64,000 bases of DNA from Cordilura impudica (taxonomy: Eukaryota > Arthropoda > Insecta > Diptera > Scathophagidae). The stretch spans positions 24,392,620 through 24,456,619 of the forward strand of contig OY821517.1 of the NCBI GenBank assembly GCA_963682025.1. Reading direction: 5' to 3'. The notes below the pieces were generated by a model. It saw only the letters and a list, made by a program, of their open reading frames with translations. It did no database searches and was not told the DNA's origin. The position numbers and the translations under genes were made by a program. Below, piece by piece: positions 34,365-45,628 of the stretch (position 1 is its first letter; each line of letters opens with the position of its first letter).

Positions 34365-34757
34365 ATTTTGACCAAACATGCCTCATTTGAAAGGTACGTC
34401 TTTTTAGCTGTCCACCAGATTTACAGATTTTACAGATTTTTTTTGAGTAATGCTCATTCAAAGTTGATACTAACACATACATAAAACACATACCCTGTGT
34501 TGAATTATGAATTGGCTAAAATTGATTAGCAATTTTATATAAAATTATTTATTAACAAAATTCTTTATATATCTTCTGCGTGTTCAACAAATATTTTTAA
34601 TGAAATTTAATGTATTTTATTTAAAAAGTTTGAATTGTGAATTGGCTAAAATTAATTAGCATACCTTTAGGCTTTTATGAAATTATTTATTAAACAAAAA
34701 AAAAAAAAAGAATTTCCTAGAATCTGCACTCGAATTTCGAGGGCTGGGCTCTGCTAG
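34365..34757 (+). mobile_element. Helitron (H3), 5'-truncated
   Basis: It starts inside the family at GATTTTGACCAAACATG and ends with the hairpin CTCGAATTTCGAG, GGGCTCTG and CTAG|T (34754-34757). The 5' TC end is missing. The interior has an internal duplication of an AATTGGCTAAAATT block (about 34511 and 34636). Confidence 0.75.
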
Positions 34758-34811
34758 TTATATATAAAACGATTTTTACCATTCATAAGATAGCATGAGG
34801 TCTCTAATTTA

Positions 34812-35070
34812 TTTTTGGCTTCGTGTCATTACAGTAAATCGGCAATTGAAAGGTATGAAGATAATAATATTGTTATCGTATCCAGATATGCAAATCCACT
34901 TAACTGCCCGGAGCTGAGACCCATTGAAAGATACTGGGCTTTGGTAAAAAGGATAATTAAAGGCATAAAACAGGTTGCTGAAAACACTTTTTCAAGATAG
35001 GGCTTATCTTCAAGCAAAAAAATCAATGAAGGGACTATTAAAAATTTAATGGGAGGTATTTTATAAAAAA
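34812..35070 (+). pseudogene. Tc1/mariner transposase, C-terminal remnant
   Basis: The frame 34815-35000 reads ASCHYSKSAIERYEDNN, then NPLNCPELRPIERYWALVKR, the typical end of the catalytic domain in mariner-like elements; the E in PELRPIE is the last residue of the DDE/D triad. After a frameshift near 35000 a short basic tail (KKSMKG) continues. The usual Asp just before ASCHY is missing, as the sequence upstream is unrelated, so the fragment starts inside the second catalytic block. No terminal repeats were found. Confidence 0.8.
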
Positions 35071-35229
35071 AAAAAACATGTGAGTCCGATCACAGGTGAG
35101 ATGTGTAAACATTTAATAATTAAATATTTTTTTATGGCATTTTTTTAAAATCAAACAGAAAGCGTCATCTATGTATCACTTATAGCAATTAACTGCAGGG
35201 GCTCCGCTAATATAAAAATATTTATTATT

Positions 35230-36185
35230 ATTTATTGTTTTCATTCTTTATTTTTAATTTTTCATTTTTTATTTTTAATTTTTTAATTTTTAATTTTTTA
35301 TTTTTAATTTTTTATTTTTCATTTTTTGTTTTTCATTTTTCATTTTTTATTTTTGTTTTTTCATTTTTTATTTTTTATTTTTTTTTTTCATTTTTTATTT
35401 TTAATTTTTTTTTTCATTTTTATTTTTTATTTTTTATTTTCGTTTTTCATTTTTTATTTCTCATTTTTAATTTTTTATTTTTCATGTTTTATTTTTCATT
35501 TCTCATTTTTATTTTTTTTTTTCAAATTTTTATTCTTCATTTCTCGTTTTATTTTTTATTTTTCATTTCTTATTTTTCATTTTTCTTTTGTAGTTTTTAA
35601 TTTTTCGTCTTCCTTTTTTTAATTTTTTGTATTTTATTTTTAATTTTTTATCATTAATTTTTTACTTTTAATTTTTTATTTTTCCTTTTTAATTTTTCAT
35701 GTTACATTTTTTATTTTTTATTTTTGGTTTTTCATTTTTTATTTTTATTTTTTAATTTTTCGTTTTTTATTTTTCCTTTTTTTTTCATTTTTCATTTTTT
35801 ATTTTTGTTTTAATTTTTTATTTTTAATTTTTTATTTTCCATTTTTTATTTTTCATTTTTATTTTTCATTTTTTATTTTTCATTTTTCATTTTTCATTTT
35901 TTATTTTTCATTTTTTATTTTTCATTTTTTATTTTTCATTTTTAATTTTTTCTTTTTCATTTTTTATTTTTCATTTTCGTTTTTTATTTTTTATTTTTAA
36001 TTTTTTATTTTTCGTTGTTCATTTTTTATTTTTCATTTTTCATTTTTCGTTTCTCATTTTTTATTATTCATTATTCATTTTATATTTTTTATTTTTCATT
36101 ATCATTTCTCATTTTTAATTTTTAATTTTTCATTTTTCATTTTTTATTTTTATTTTTCATTTTTTATTTTTCATTTTTTTTCATT
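35230..36185. repeat. 950 bp T-rich low-complexity tract
   Basis: The + strand is an irregular array of TTTTTCATTTTTTA and TTTTTAATTTTTTA units with almost no G. Frames of 121 and 98 aa here consist only of F, I, L, H, Y and are not genes. The tract lies between a mariner remnant and a Jockey-type ORF1. Confidence 0.9.
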
Positions 36186-36217
36186 TTCAAACAGGTTATT
36201 ACATATCATAATTTTTT

Positions 36218-36346
36218 TTAACAATACAATCATAAGTCACACCGATTGTGTCTTACGGCTCACATGTTACGCTGGTGTTGTGATTGTATTGTGAAATAGA
36301 AATTTACCCCCCCCCCCCCTGCGCGCATAGATGTTTACACATCAAA
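36218..36346 (-). repeat. Small inverted-end repeat with C-run, related to 20.1 kb
   Basis: AACAATACAATCA at 36219 pairs with TGATTGTATTGTG ending near 36294. The following GAAATAGAAATTTAC, C-run (about 36307-36319) and TGCGCGCATAGATG match 20093-20140 in inverse orientation. Confidence 0.5.
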
Positions 36347-36493
36347 AAAACAAAGTATGATATTTCATTTATTAAATGTAAACATAAATATGGAGTCTGT
36401 TCATAAATCGTATTTTGTAGTATTTTTTGTCAATTAGTTCAAAAGATATTTGAATTTTATCGTACGCAAGCCATACCTCGCATAGATTACAAA

Positions 36494-37481
36494 AATGAAG
36501 TTAAAGAAATTCGCAAAAAATAATCAAAGAATAACAGTAACTAACAACAATGGTATTACACCAAAAAACACAAACAACAGTTCAACAAGTATTAACTAAG
36601 AAGCTGGTACTTCTACGCAAGCAATGATTGCAAACAACAAAGCAAAAAGCTCTACCCATTCAACAATTGTAAATAATGTAAATCAAAACCTGTTTTCTTC
36701 ACTTGACAATGTTAATAATGACGATGAGGAATGTGATACACGAATAATGATGATGATGACCAAACTAACAATTTGCCTAAACCTCTGCCCATTATAAACA
36801 AAATGTTGCTAATATCAACGAAATGATTAAAAGTTTTTCAAAAGTTATTTGTACCCCTGAATTTAACTATAAAACTTTAAAAGATAGTCAAGTAAGGGTA
36901 ATGGTGAAAAGTATTATATCTTATAGAATAAAAACATAAATTTCCATACCTACCAAATAAGAAAAGAAAGATTTTACAGAGTGGTCATAAAAAACCTACA
37001 TCTCACAACACCAATTCAAGATATAAAATCAGCATTAGAAAATTTAGGACTTCAAATAGGAAGTGTTGTAAATATTCGTAGTAGAATCACAGGAGCACCA
37101 ATTTATATATTTTATACAAATCTTGAGCCCAAATCTAATAGTAATAATAACGTATTCGACATTAAACATATTAATAATAATCGCATCCAGTGTCACCGTA
37201 GTTTATCAGAAGTTTGGTCATACCAAAACTTATTGCAAAAAATAGTTAATTGTGTAAAATGTGGATTATTACACTTAATTTTTGAATGTTCAAGAACAAA
37301 TGATACCCCAACGAAGTGTGTAAATTGTTTACAAAATCATCCTGCAAATAACAAAGGCTGTCAGATATATAGACAGTTATTAAGAAAGAAAAAACTACAA
37401 CATAAGAACTTTGTAAATAGGTCTAGGAACGCAAAATATATGAGTACTTTTTTCCCTTCATATAACGAAGGGCCACCCTAG
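36494..37481 (+). pseudogene. Jockey-type LINE ORF1 (Gag-like), frameshifted
   Basis: A first ATG lies near 36494 with an Asn/Thr-rich N-terminus. A middle block NINEMIKSFSKVICTPEF then reads in another frame. After a further shift near 36940, FHTYQIRKERFYRVVIKNLH begins, and the frame is open to 37481. VIKNLHLTTPIQDIKSALENLG is the PRE_C2HC-type domain that precedes zinc knuckles in Jockey-clade Gag proteins. Two knuckles follow: CVKCGLLHLIFEC and CVNCLQNHPANNKGC. Such proteins bind element RNA. The last 20-30 codons (from about 37420) appear to be foreign, because CTTCATATAACGAAGGGCCACCCTAG matches the right end of repeat A (written here as CTTCATATAACG and AAGGGCCACCCTAG). ORF2 is absent. 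Confidence 0.7.
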
Positions 37482-37757
37482 TATACACCTTCAAAAAACG
37501 ATAATAACCATAACAATAATAGCAATAATAACAGAAAATTTAGTCAAAATACTAATCAATATCTTATCAATATTGAAAAAGACACAAGATTCCATTTGCT
37601 TATATCCTCTGTTTTAAGTCAATTTTGTCCCTTCAGTGCGCATGTATGTTCGTATGTTTTTCCCACATAAAATTTAGTACTTTATTGTTTTAAAATATCT
37701 GATAATACTTAATAACTTTTAAAGAACTTAAAAAAAATTCTAGCATAGCCCAGCACA
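37482..37757. other. Short AT-rich spacer
   Basis: An AATAATAACA-rich stretch is followed by ordinary AT-rich DNA. Near 37740 CTAGCATAGCCCAGC looks like a Helitron 3' tip in the opposite orientation. Confidence 0.4.
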
Positions 37758-38085
37758 CCAATATTGACAAAAATATACCATTTTAAAGGTATTTCCTTGC
37801 AGATGTGCACCATATTTACAGACTTGGGACATGTTTTTGAGTAAAATTCATCTGGAACATGTTTTTTTGAGTAAAATTCATTTAAAGTTGCTACTAACAC
37901 ATACACAAAACCATAAAATGGTGTGTGTGTGCTTGTTAAATTTGTGTTGAATTGTAAATTGGTTAAAAAAGATTAGCATATTTTTAGGCTATTATAAAAT
38001 TATTTATAAGTTATGTATCTTCGGTGTGCTTAACAAATATTTATAATGAAATTGCACTTGAATTTCGAGGGCTGGGCTCTGCTAG
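37758..38085 (+). mobile_element. Helitron (H4), 5'-truncated
   Basis: It matches the family interior from TATTGACAAAAATATACC and ends with ACTTGAATTTCGAGGGC, GGGCTCTG, CTAG|T (38082-38085). A small tandem duplication of GAGTAAAATTCATYT is present near 37840-37885. Confidence 0.7.
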
Positions 38086-38405
38086 TATAGATTAATATAT
38101 TAAGGAGGTGCAAAAAGGTGCCATTTATATCCTTTTTGGCCGTTTTTTCCTTTAAATGTATGTATTTTGAAAAAGCTAGTCCTGAGCCTATATTTGCTTC
38201 TCGGATGGAATCTACACACCAAATTTCCTAGATTCATTTTTAACTATTTTCCTCATTTTTGGCCGTTGTTATCCCCTTAATGCACGAATTTTTAAAAATT
38301 CCTTCTTAGTACATATTTACGCCGACAGGGAACCTACAATCCTTTATGGGTCGAAGGGATTAAGCTGGTCGATGATAAATCAGAGACGCAACTCTTTTAT
38401 ACATA

Positions 38406-38764
38406 CTAGCGGGTCCCAGCGCTCAAAATTCGAGTGTACTTTCTATTTTTCAACTTAGCAAATTCACAAACCAAAACTTTTATGGTTTAATATTATTGTG
38501 AATGAAGATAACAAACTCGTTAACAAACACATTAACAAATTTAATAAAACACACATAGCATATATGTATAATTTTATGTATGTGTTATTGGCAACTTTAA
38601 GAGCAATTTACTCAAAACAAAGGAACAAATTTAAAAATCTGTAAATCTGCAACACGGCTAAAAAGAAATACCTTTCAAATAATATACGCTTGGTCAAAAT
38701 CGGGATCAAACGGTAGAACAAAAAATCTGTCACAAGAAATCGCCTAGCCTATTAATATTATAGA
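38406..38764 (-). mobile_element. Short non-autonomous Helitron (H8)
   Basis: On the minus strand it starts TCTATAATATTAATAGGC (38764) and ends with the CTCGAATTTTGAGCGC hairpin, GGGACCCG and CTAG|T (38406-38409). It is 359 bp. The base before TC is G here, not A, so the target differs or has mutated. Confidence 0.8.
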
Positions 38765-39487
38765 CAGATAAACTGATCTAATGTGGCTATAACACAAGAT
38801 TGAGAAATAATTTCGTCTTCGAAAAGCTTTTAATATATTTACGCTTATCACTGACACACTGATTCATTAGCTAACTAACTGAATCTTTAACGCTATATAC
38901 AAGTCTCTATTTGTTGATATCCGGTGGCGCCCCAGCATAGCACAAATGGTTTATGAACTTAATAAAACAATATACTATCAAATACTAACAAACGACTTAT
39001 AACTATATAGTTTGAAATATTTTTCAGCTTCTAAAGATCAGAAATTAATTTTTTTTTATTTAAAATTTTTTATCAATTTGCATTTATTTTCTCCTCTTTA
39101 CAATAAATAAAACATAACAACTCTTCATAATTGGAATAAACACAACAACAAAACTTAACCAAATCAAATCAAATAATGTAACACTGAAATTGCTGCAATA
39201 AAATTAAAACTAAATGAAGTAAATGATGATCGTCAAAGCAGTAATAAAACTAAATCTTCATAATAAAAATCTAGACTGACAAATCGAAAAAGAAAAGCAA
39301 TCAAATAATAAAGAAAACAAAGGAAGAAAAAAACGTGGAGACAAATGCCGGGCTTTGTATAAAATCAAAATAATGATAATAAAATGAGCACCAGACCCAA
39401 GAACCAGTGATAACATAAGTTCGAGGGTGGTGCCAGAACTACCCGACCTAAAAAAGAAAAAACATAAAAAAAAATTATACATATATA
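38765..39487. other. AT-rich spacer before element D
   Basis: No gene is supported; the minus-strand frame 39258-39482 has no motif. Confidence 0.45.
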
Positions 39488-40401
39488 TGTATATTGGGGT
39501 GACAATGAAAAATCAACTTTGGATTTTTGATGATAAATGTGAAGATTCTTTTGCCACTTGGTCTAGAACTTACTTGCTGAAAATTTGAGCCAAATTGGAT
39601 AACTCTATCCCGTGCACCTTTGAGGTCAAAGTTCAAATTTCGGGAAATATAGTGTATTCGCCTATATTGGAGCTAAAAAAGTAGCTTTTCGATATGAATT
39701 ATACCCAAATCCAATGGGATTAATGTGCCACATAGTGTTGAACTTGCATGCTGAAAATATTAGCCGAATCGGGTAACTCTATGCCGTGCACCTTTGAGGT
39801 CAAAGTTCAAATTTTGGGAAATTCTGTATATTTAACTATAATTGATCTAAAAATATCGTTTTTTTTTAAGTATATTCATTTAAATTGTTCAGAAACTGGA
39901 TGTTTTAGATATTTTTAAAAGTATTCTGAAATATTATGAATAAATTTTACCCTTTTTTGCTACGGGGGTCAAAACGACCAAATTTCTTAGCTTTAAATAC
40001 AACATTTAAAAAAGGTGATATACTAATCCTGAAAAACGAAAAATATTTTTAATAGAAATATTAACCCTTTTTAGCTACTAGGATTGAAACTACCCATTTG
40101 AAATATTTAGTTTTCATTACGAAATACAAATATATATAAACCGCCCTGTATGTAACCTGTTAGTGCAGACCTCAACCCCTGTAAAACATGATTTTTATCA
40201 GTTGGTGTGGATACAAACCGATAATATTTAAATTTAACGGATTTAAAACAAAAAAGTCAAGGCATACTAGATCTATTTTTTTTTTTTTTTACAAGAAATT
40301 ACAAATAATTGCAAAGCTTTATTATTTTAATCAGTTTGACGCGTTAAACGCTCGAGTTAACAGTGCAAAGTGGTATTTTGTCAAAAAAATAGTTTTAAAC
40401 A

Positions 40402-42742
40402 ATGCCTTTATTAAGAGATGAAATTTATCTCATCGGTTTTGAAAAAAGTCAATTAACTGGGAGTAAACTTCCATCAATAGGGGATTGTCTCAGAGTTATA
40501 TTTTATAATTTAAGAACTGTGAAATTAAAAATTAAAGACAGTGTACGACTTGTGGTAAAGGAGTGTTTTACTTTTTGGGAAAAAGCTCGGATTCCTACTA
40601 TATCAATTCAAAATGCAGAGAAGAAATTAACTCGCTTGTACGAGGAGTGGAGGGAAAAGAATAGACGGAAAAGCAGAACATCCGAAATTTATAAGAAAAA
40701 GAGAGAAAGATGCACTCGATGATTTGACTGACATCGCACATCCCGATGCACTTAAGTTAATGAAAATCGAGGAAGATAAATTGTTTTTGTTGAAAGAGAG
40801 AGAAAAAGGACGAGAAGGTTGCATGGTGGGAGTTGATGCAAAATTAAAGAAAACTGAAGAAAGACGTGAAACCCGGAAGCAACGGGAAGAAACTAAAAGA
40901 AAAATGTATCAAGAGGCTCCTTCAATATCAGAAGGTAATTTTTATAGTAATTAACTATTTTTTATAAATCTGTGAAACTTTTACAAACCCAGCAAAGCCT
41001 TCTATTACCCTGCAATGGGTTTAATATACTAAAATCATTATTTCCACCTAAAATATATAAAAAATTGTTGATTTTTTTTTATAATCATATAAAAAAAATT
41101 ATAGGATTTACTACATATGTAACAAGTTCAGATGAGTCAGAAAACGGTGAATCTACGTAAGCTAATGATCATATAATAGACCCAATGACCACGAGTTGTC
41201 CTGATACTTTGAATAGTTCACAAAAACAAAATACTTTAAACACAAAAAGGCCATCTAAGGAAATTTTAACGCCCAGACTTGCTGTGGTTTTAGATAAATT
41301 AAAATTAAGCTCTAGAGGTACTGTTCACATGCTTATTGCAGTTTTGGATGCAGTTGGATTAAACTCATCAGAGTATGTTATTAACCGCACGTCTATTCAT
41401 CAGCAAAGGGATGCATTCAGAAAAGCAAATAGTACTCGAATCGGGTTAAAACTTCAATCCAATACTCAGCCACTAACGATACACTGGGATACAAAACTGT
41501 TATCTGGAATATCAGGAAAAAACAAGACCGACTGTCAATAATTGCAACCGCTCCCGATTTTGAACAAATAATTAATATTCCCGATATACCGGCTGGAACT
41601 GGCGTTGAAATAGCATCTGCAGTATATGATTCATTAGAAGAATATCAAGTTTTGGATAGAATCGAGGCATTTGTCTTTGACACAACCGCCTCAAACACTG
41701 GCAAATTTAAAGGGGCCTGCAATATATCAGAAAAAAAAATACGTAGAGACATTTTGTTCCTAGGATGCAGACACCATGTGTTTGAAATAATTTTAGCAGC
41801 TGATTTTAATGAAACAAAAATTTGTTCTTCGACTGGCCCAGAAGTCAGCTTATTTAAAAAATTCAAAAAACAATGGTCGAACGTAAAAAAGGATGAGTAT
41901 ATGATGGGATTAGTAATACCTCGAATAAAAGAAATAGTAGGTGATGATTGCGCTAAAATTTTAGATTTTGCAAATATAAAAGTTAAAGAGGACTTTCCAC
42001 GAAATGACTACAAAGAGTTCCTGGAATTGATTATCATATTTCTGGGTGGAAGTCCTCCTAGTGACATAAAATTTTTTAAAAGCGGAGCAAGCTCCCTTAA
42101 ACGACATATTATTTTTGAGAAATTTAGAAGATTATAAAAAAATAAATGCACAAATTGCTGATGGAGCCATAACAAAGTTTATTAATCATCTATATTACTT
42201 TAATGAAGAATGCGTAGCATTCAGTTTATTCGATGATAGAATAGACTTTGAAACAAAAAAGAAAATGGCTAAAAAAATTTTGACTTTTATGGAAGAAGAA
42301 AACCTTGAGGAAGAAGAAATTTTGAAAAAGTTTTTAATTAAAAAAGAAAATCTTAATACTTTCTTCGCTAAAGATAATTCATCAATTTTGATTGAACTTG
42401 TATCCAAAAATACGAAAAGTGTTTTGAAGAGATTCCAAATTTCAATGGATTTTTTACAAAAAGACCCAAGTAGCTGGAAAGATTGTGAAGATTATAGAAA
42501 AGGAAAATTTATTATTCAAAAACTAAAGGTTGTTAATGACTGCGCCGAACGAGGTATTAAGCTTGTTGAAGATTATCATGAGAAAATCACAAAAGATGAA
42601 CAGCAGCGACAAAAATTATTCAAAGTAAGTTATATTTAAATTTTTAAATAATTATTGTGTTTCTTTTTAGGTTGTTCAAAACTATCGACAACAATATACG
42701 AAGCATGCGAATTTAAATAATTTAAGAAATGATTACATTTAA
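40402..42742 (+). pseudogene. Element D transposase, two introns, internal deletion
   Basis: The start is ATG at 40402 (MPLLRDEIYLIGFEKSQ, aligned with the other copy). A frameshift lies near 40700. Intron 1 is about 40935-41104 (170 bp); joining G|GA restores the frame. One in-frame stop is at 41158-41160, a frameshift near 41535, and a deletion of roughly 70 codons at about 42090-42120. Intron 2 is 42625-42670 (46 bp, GTAAGT...TTTTAG, phase 0) and leads to a last exon NYRQQYTKHANL... ending at 42742. Core motifs: IHWDTKLLSG, FDTTASNTGKFKGAC, CRHHVFEII, VVNDCAERGIKLVEDYHEK. The same motifs and order occur at 2630-4967, whose single 89 bp intron is at a different site. Function as transposase is inferred from the location inside matched inverted repeats and from the Asp-rich core. 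Confidence 0.8.
42625..42670 (+). other. Putative 46 bp intron in the element D transposase
   Basis: The donor is GTAAGT and the acceptor CTTTTTAG. Both flanking exons are in phase, and removing it recreates the LFK-VVQNYRQQY junction that aligns with LLLTVDKYRQQY of the copy at 2.6 kb, where the sequence is continuous. 46 bp is short even for flies. Confidence 0.65.
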
Positions 42743-43256
42743 TCAAACTTACCGAAAAAGACCTTTCAAGTTGCCTTACTTTTTATATTAAAAACATATT
42801 TTTATTCCAATTAAAATATACTGCTTTTGCTTCTATACGAAAAACATTCACATAAATATATATTTTTAAATATTGGTTTTAAAATTTCAGTTTTTCGTTT
42901 TTAGAAATAATTTAAGCAAATGTGTAGTTTTGACCCCGGTAGCAAAAAAGAGTTAAATTTACTCATAATATTTCAGAATACTTTTAAAAATATCTAAAAC
43001 ATCCAGTTTCTGAACAATTTAAATGAACATACTTAAAAAAACGATATTTTTAGATCAATTATAGTTAAATATACAGAATTTCCCAAAATTTGAACTTTGA
43101 CCTCAAAGGTGCACGGGATAGAGTTATCCGATTTGGCTCAAATTTTCAGCAAGTAAGTTTTAGACCAAGTGGCAAAAGAATCTTCACATTTTTGTTTAAA
43201 ATTCTGGAAAAAATTTTTTCCCATATAGTTATTTCATTGTCGCCCTAATGTATATA

Positions 43257-44300
43257 TTAGGGTGACAGCGGTTTGTATGAAAAAAAATTTTGGTCGAATT
43301 TTGAGGTGTGCGGGCCGGATTATTGTGACACTGGATCTAAAACTTTAGTGCGCAAAATTTGAGCTAAATCGGAGAATGCTTTCTGGATGCGCATTGAGTT
43401 CAAAGTTCAAATATGCATTTATATATACAAATTATCAAAAAAAAATCATTTTTCACAAAAATTTTGATTTTAATAATTGCGTTTCAATTAATTCAATTAA
43501 TAAACCATAATCTAGAGTAAATTATCTTTCTAATAAAAAAACAAAATCTATTATCGGTTGAAAAACAGCCAAGTTATATCAAGTTCTCCAGACAATAAGT
43601 GCGCCGCAGACCACTTGATTAAGAAAATCGAGCTCACATTTTTAAAGAAATTGATATAATATACAACAACAACATTTTTGCAACAACAACATTTTGCATT
43701 ATCCTTATCCGAAAATTATCTTATGTAAAGTATTTTGCATCTCGTCTATTGTTACGCCGCTCTAAATTAATGACAAAACGGTACGTATTTTTTAGCTCAA
43801 TTTCAAAATCTCCAATTTTACTTTTTCAAAAATTTTGTTCAAGAAACTTTCCAAAATCAACTATTGAACTTTAAGGTCTTATTACCAAAATGTATGTGAT
43901 TAAAAATGTCAAATATTGTAGGTATCCTATTCTTAAATTGGCGAGGGCAGCGTTTTTTAGGCTACATCTTTTTGGTGCTTTCATATTTCAAATATCTTTT
44001 GTTAAAAATATTATACTATTTACTTGATGTAAGCTCTTAATCTTGCAACTTAAGGTTAAATAGGAACACTATAAATTGTCTCCTTTTAAGGTCAAAAGTC
44101 AAATTTAAGGATATTTAAATTTTTTTAAAAACAAAATATCGAAATAATATATATTAGTGTTGTTGATAAAATTTTAATAATTCCATATTTGAACTTTGAA
44201 CTCCATGCGCGTCCAGAAAGCATTGTCCGATTTGGCTCAAATGTTGCGCACTAAAGTTTTAGATCCAATGTCACAATAAAAAAATTGGCTGTCACTCTAA
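43257..44300. mobile_element. 1044 bp non-autonomous element related to D
   Basis: The ends are TTAGGGTGACAGCGG and, reversed, TTAGAGTGACAGCC. Subterminal inverted blocks follow: CACTGGATCTAAAACTTTAG (43331 onward) with its complement near 44260, and TTTCTGGATGCGCATTGAG with its complement near 44210. The flanks are TATATA (43251-43256) and TATACA (44301-44306), five of six identical. It begins 8 bp after element D ends, so the two are side by side. There is no coding capacity. Confidence 0.75.
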
Positions 44301-44306
44301 TATACA

Positions 44307-44963
44307 TACATAAGGATAGGTCAAATTGTAGGGGCCGAAAAAATCTATATGGGTTCATCACGATTCTGGTACTACGGCCCATAACAAGTATTTTTGACCA
44401 AGGAACCATACCTCTAAAATCATTTTCGAACCTGCCAAAATTTCGAGGAAGATATTTTCATGATATTTTCCATAATAGTCATTCAAATATAAAAAAATTA
44501 TTGAAAATGTGTATACCGGTGGTTTTTTGTGTCGGGAAATCCACTTTTCATATTTATTTTTATTTTTAGCAGCCGCCAGGGGGCGCTTTCGTGCATATTT
44601 GTGTATTTGTTTCACCTTTTTGGGGAAAATTGACGAAATTATTCCACACATCGACGAAACTCTTAGTTTCCCATATTTAAAATAGTCCAAAATATTCAGC
44701 GCTGAAAACTATGTGTAGTATCCATATACGACCTATATCGATTTCATTCAATTTAAGTCAAAAAACATATTTTTTTTTCTTATTTACTCTTTGAATGATC
44801 AAATACAATAAATTAATTAAAAAAATAGTTATGATATAAATGAATCTAATGTGATTAAGACTAAATTTTATTAAATTATTTATCTTTTTGGTTTTATTAT
44901 AATTATTATTATTACATAATAATTCAACTATTATTACAAATAAACAAAATACAAATTTTTTTT
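44307..44963. other. Intergenic DNA with old repeat traces
   Basis: AGGATAGGTCAAATTGTAGG and ACCATACCTCTAAAA near 44313-44420 echo 16.12-16.23 kb. The frames at 44285-44569 and 44358-44690 are not supported. Confidence 0.4.
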
Positions 44964-45628
44964 AGGTTAAAATATTGCGGGTATTAGAGTATGGAAGGTA
45001 TGAAATTTTAGTTAGGTATGTTACATACAATCGGAAAGGTTAATTTGTCTAGTTTCTCAGTATATGCTTTATTTTTAAGGTTTTAGAGACACTAACACAC
45101 AAATAGGAAAAATTTTAAATATTGCATATGCTAAAAATTGAAAAACCGTTGTCTTGAGTTACAAAACATTTTTTGTGGTGGATATCCCACTCGCATGCCA
45201 CTAAGCGACCAAAAAGCTCTTAAAGGAAAAAACCTAAGCTTTCTTTTGAGAAAAACAAAATTATTTAAAAAAAAAAACTCAAAAAAATTTTTGATTTTGC
45301 AAAAAAAGTCAAAACATTTTTTATTTTTTTTAATTTTTATTTTTTCTTAAATTTTTTTTTTCCGCAAGAATGAAGAAATAACAATCTAAACTATTTGGGA
45401 CAAATTTGGTAAGAACAACAAGTAAAAAGCTACATGGATGAGAAAAAACACCTGTTTGGCCAAAATGTCAAGTTCTGACCCCCTCTTACTCAGAGAGTTC
45501 TGGATCGATCTTGTTGAATAATAGTGTCTTAACTACTATCCAATAGGACTAACCTTGGCGCAAATTTCATCCCCATCGGAAGACATCGGTTTCATAAGTT
45601 GGGTTACTTGACATGAAACGCCCCATAT
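44964..45628 (+). repeat. Solitary arm of element C
   Basis: It is a 665 bp direct match to the right arm of element C (27783-28427), ending GAAACGCCCCATAT. No second arm or transposase is near, so this is a deletion product, a solo arm, or a non-autonomous derivative. Confidence 0.8.

Larger units (their letters stand above)
39494..43248 (+). mobile_element. Element D: DNA transposon with 6 bp TSD and own transposase
   Basis: The ends are TTGGGGTGACAATGAAA (39494) and, on the reverse strand, TTAGGGCGACAATGAAA (43248). The flanks are identical: TGTATA at 39488-39493 and at 43249-43254. Longer inverted homology lies inside: 39560-39650 and 39750-39980 match 42938-43200, including CTTTGACCTCAAAGGTGCAC and GATGTTTTAGATATTTTTAA-like blocks. 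The left side carries this block twice, which is a local duplication. The element is 3755 bp and encodes one broken transposase on the + strand. Superfamily unassigned; a 6 bp TSD rules out Transib (5), hAT/P (8), mariner (TA) and piggyBac (TTAA). Confidence 0.85.

Noticed and set aside
35235..35622. Overlapping frames of 121 and 98 aa
   Set aside because: They translate a T-rich low-complexity tract into F/I/L/H repeats and have no domain.
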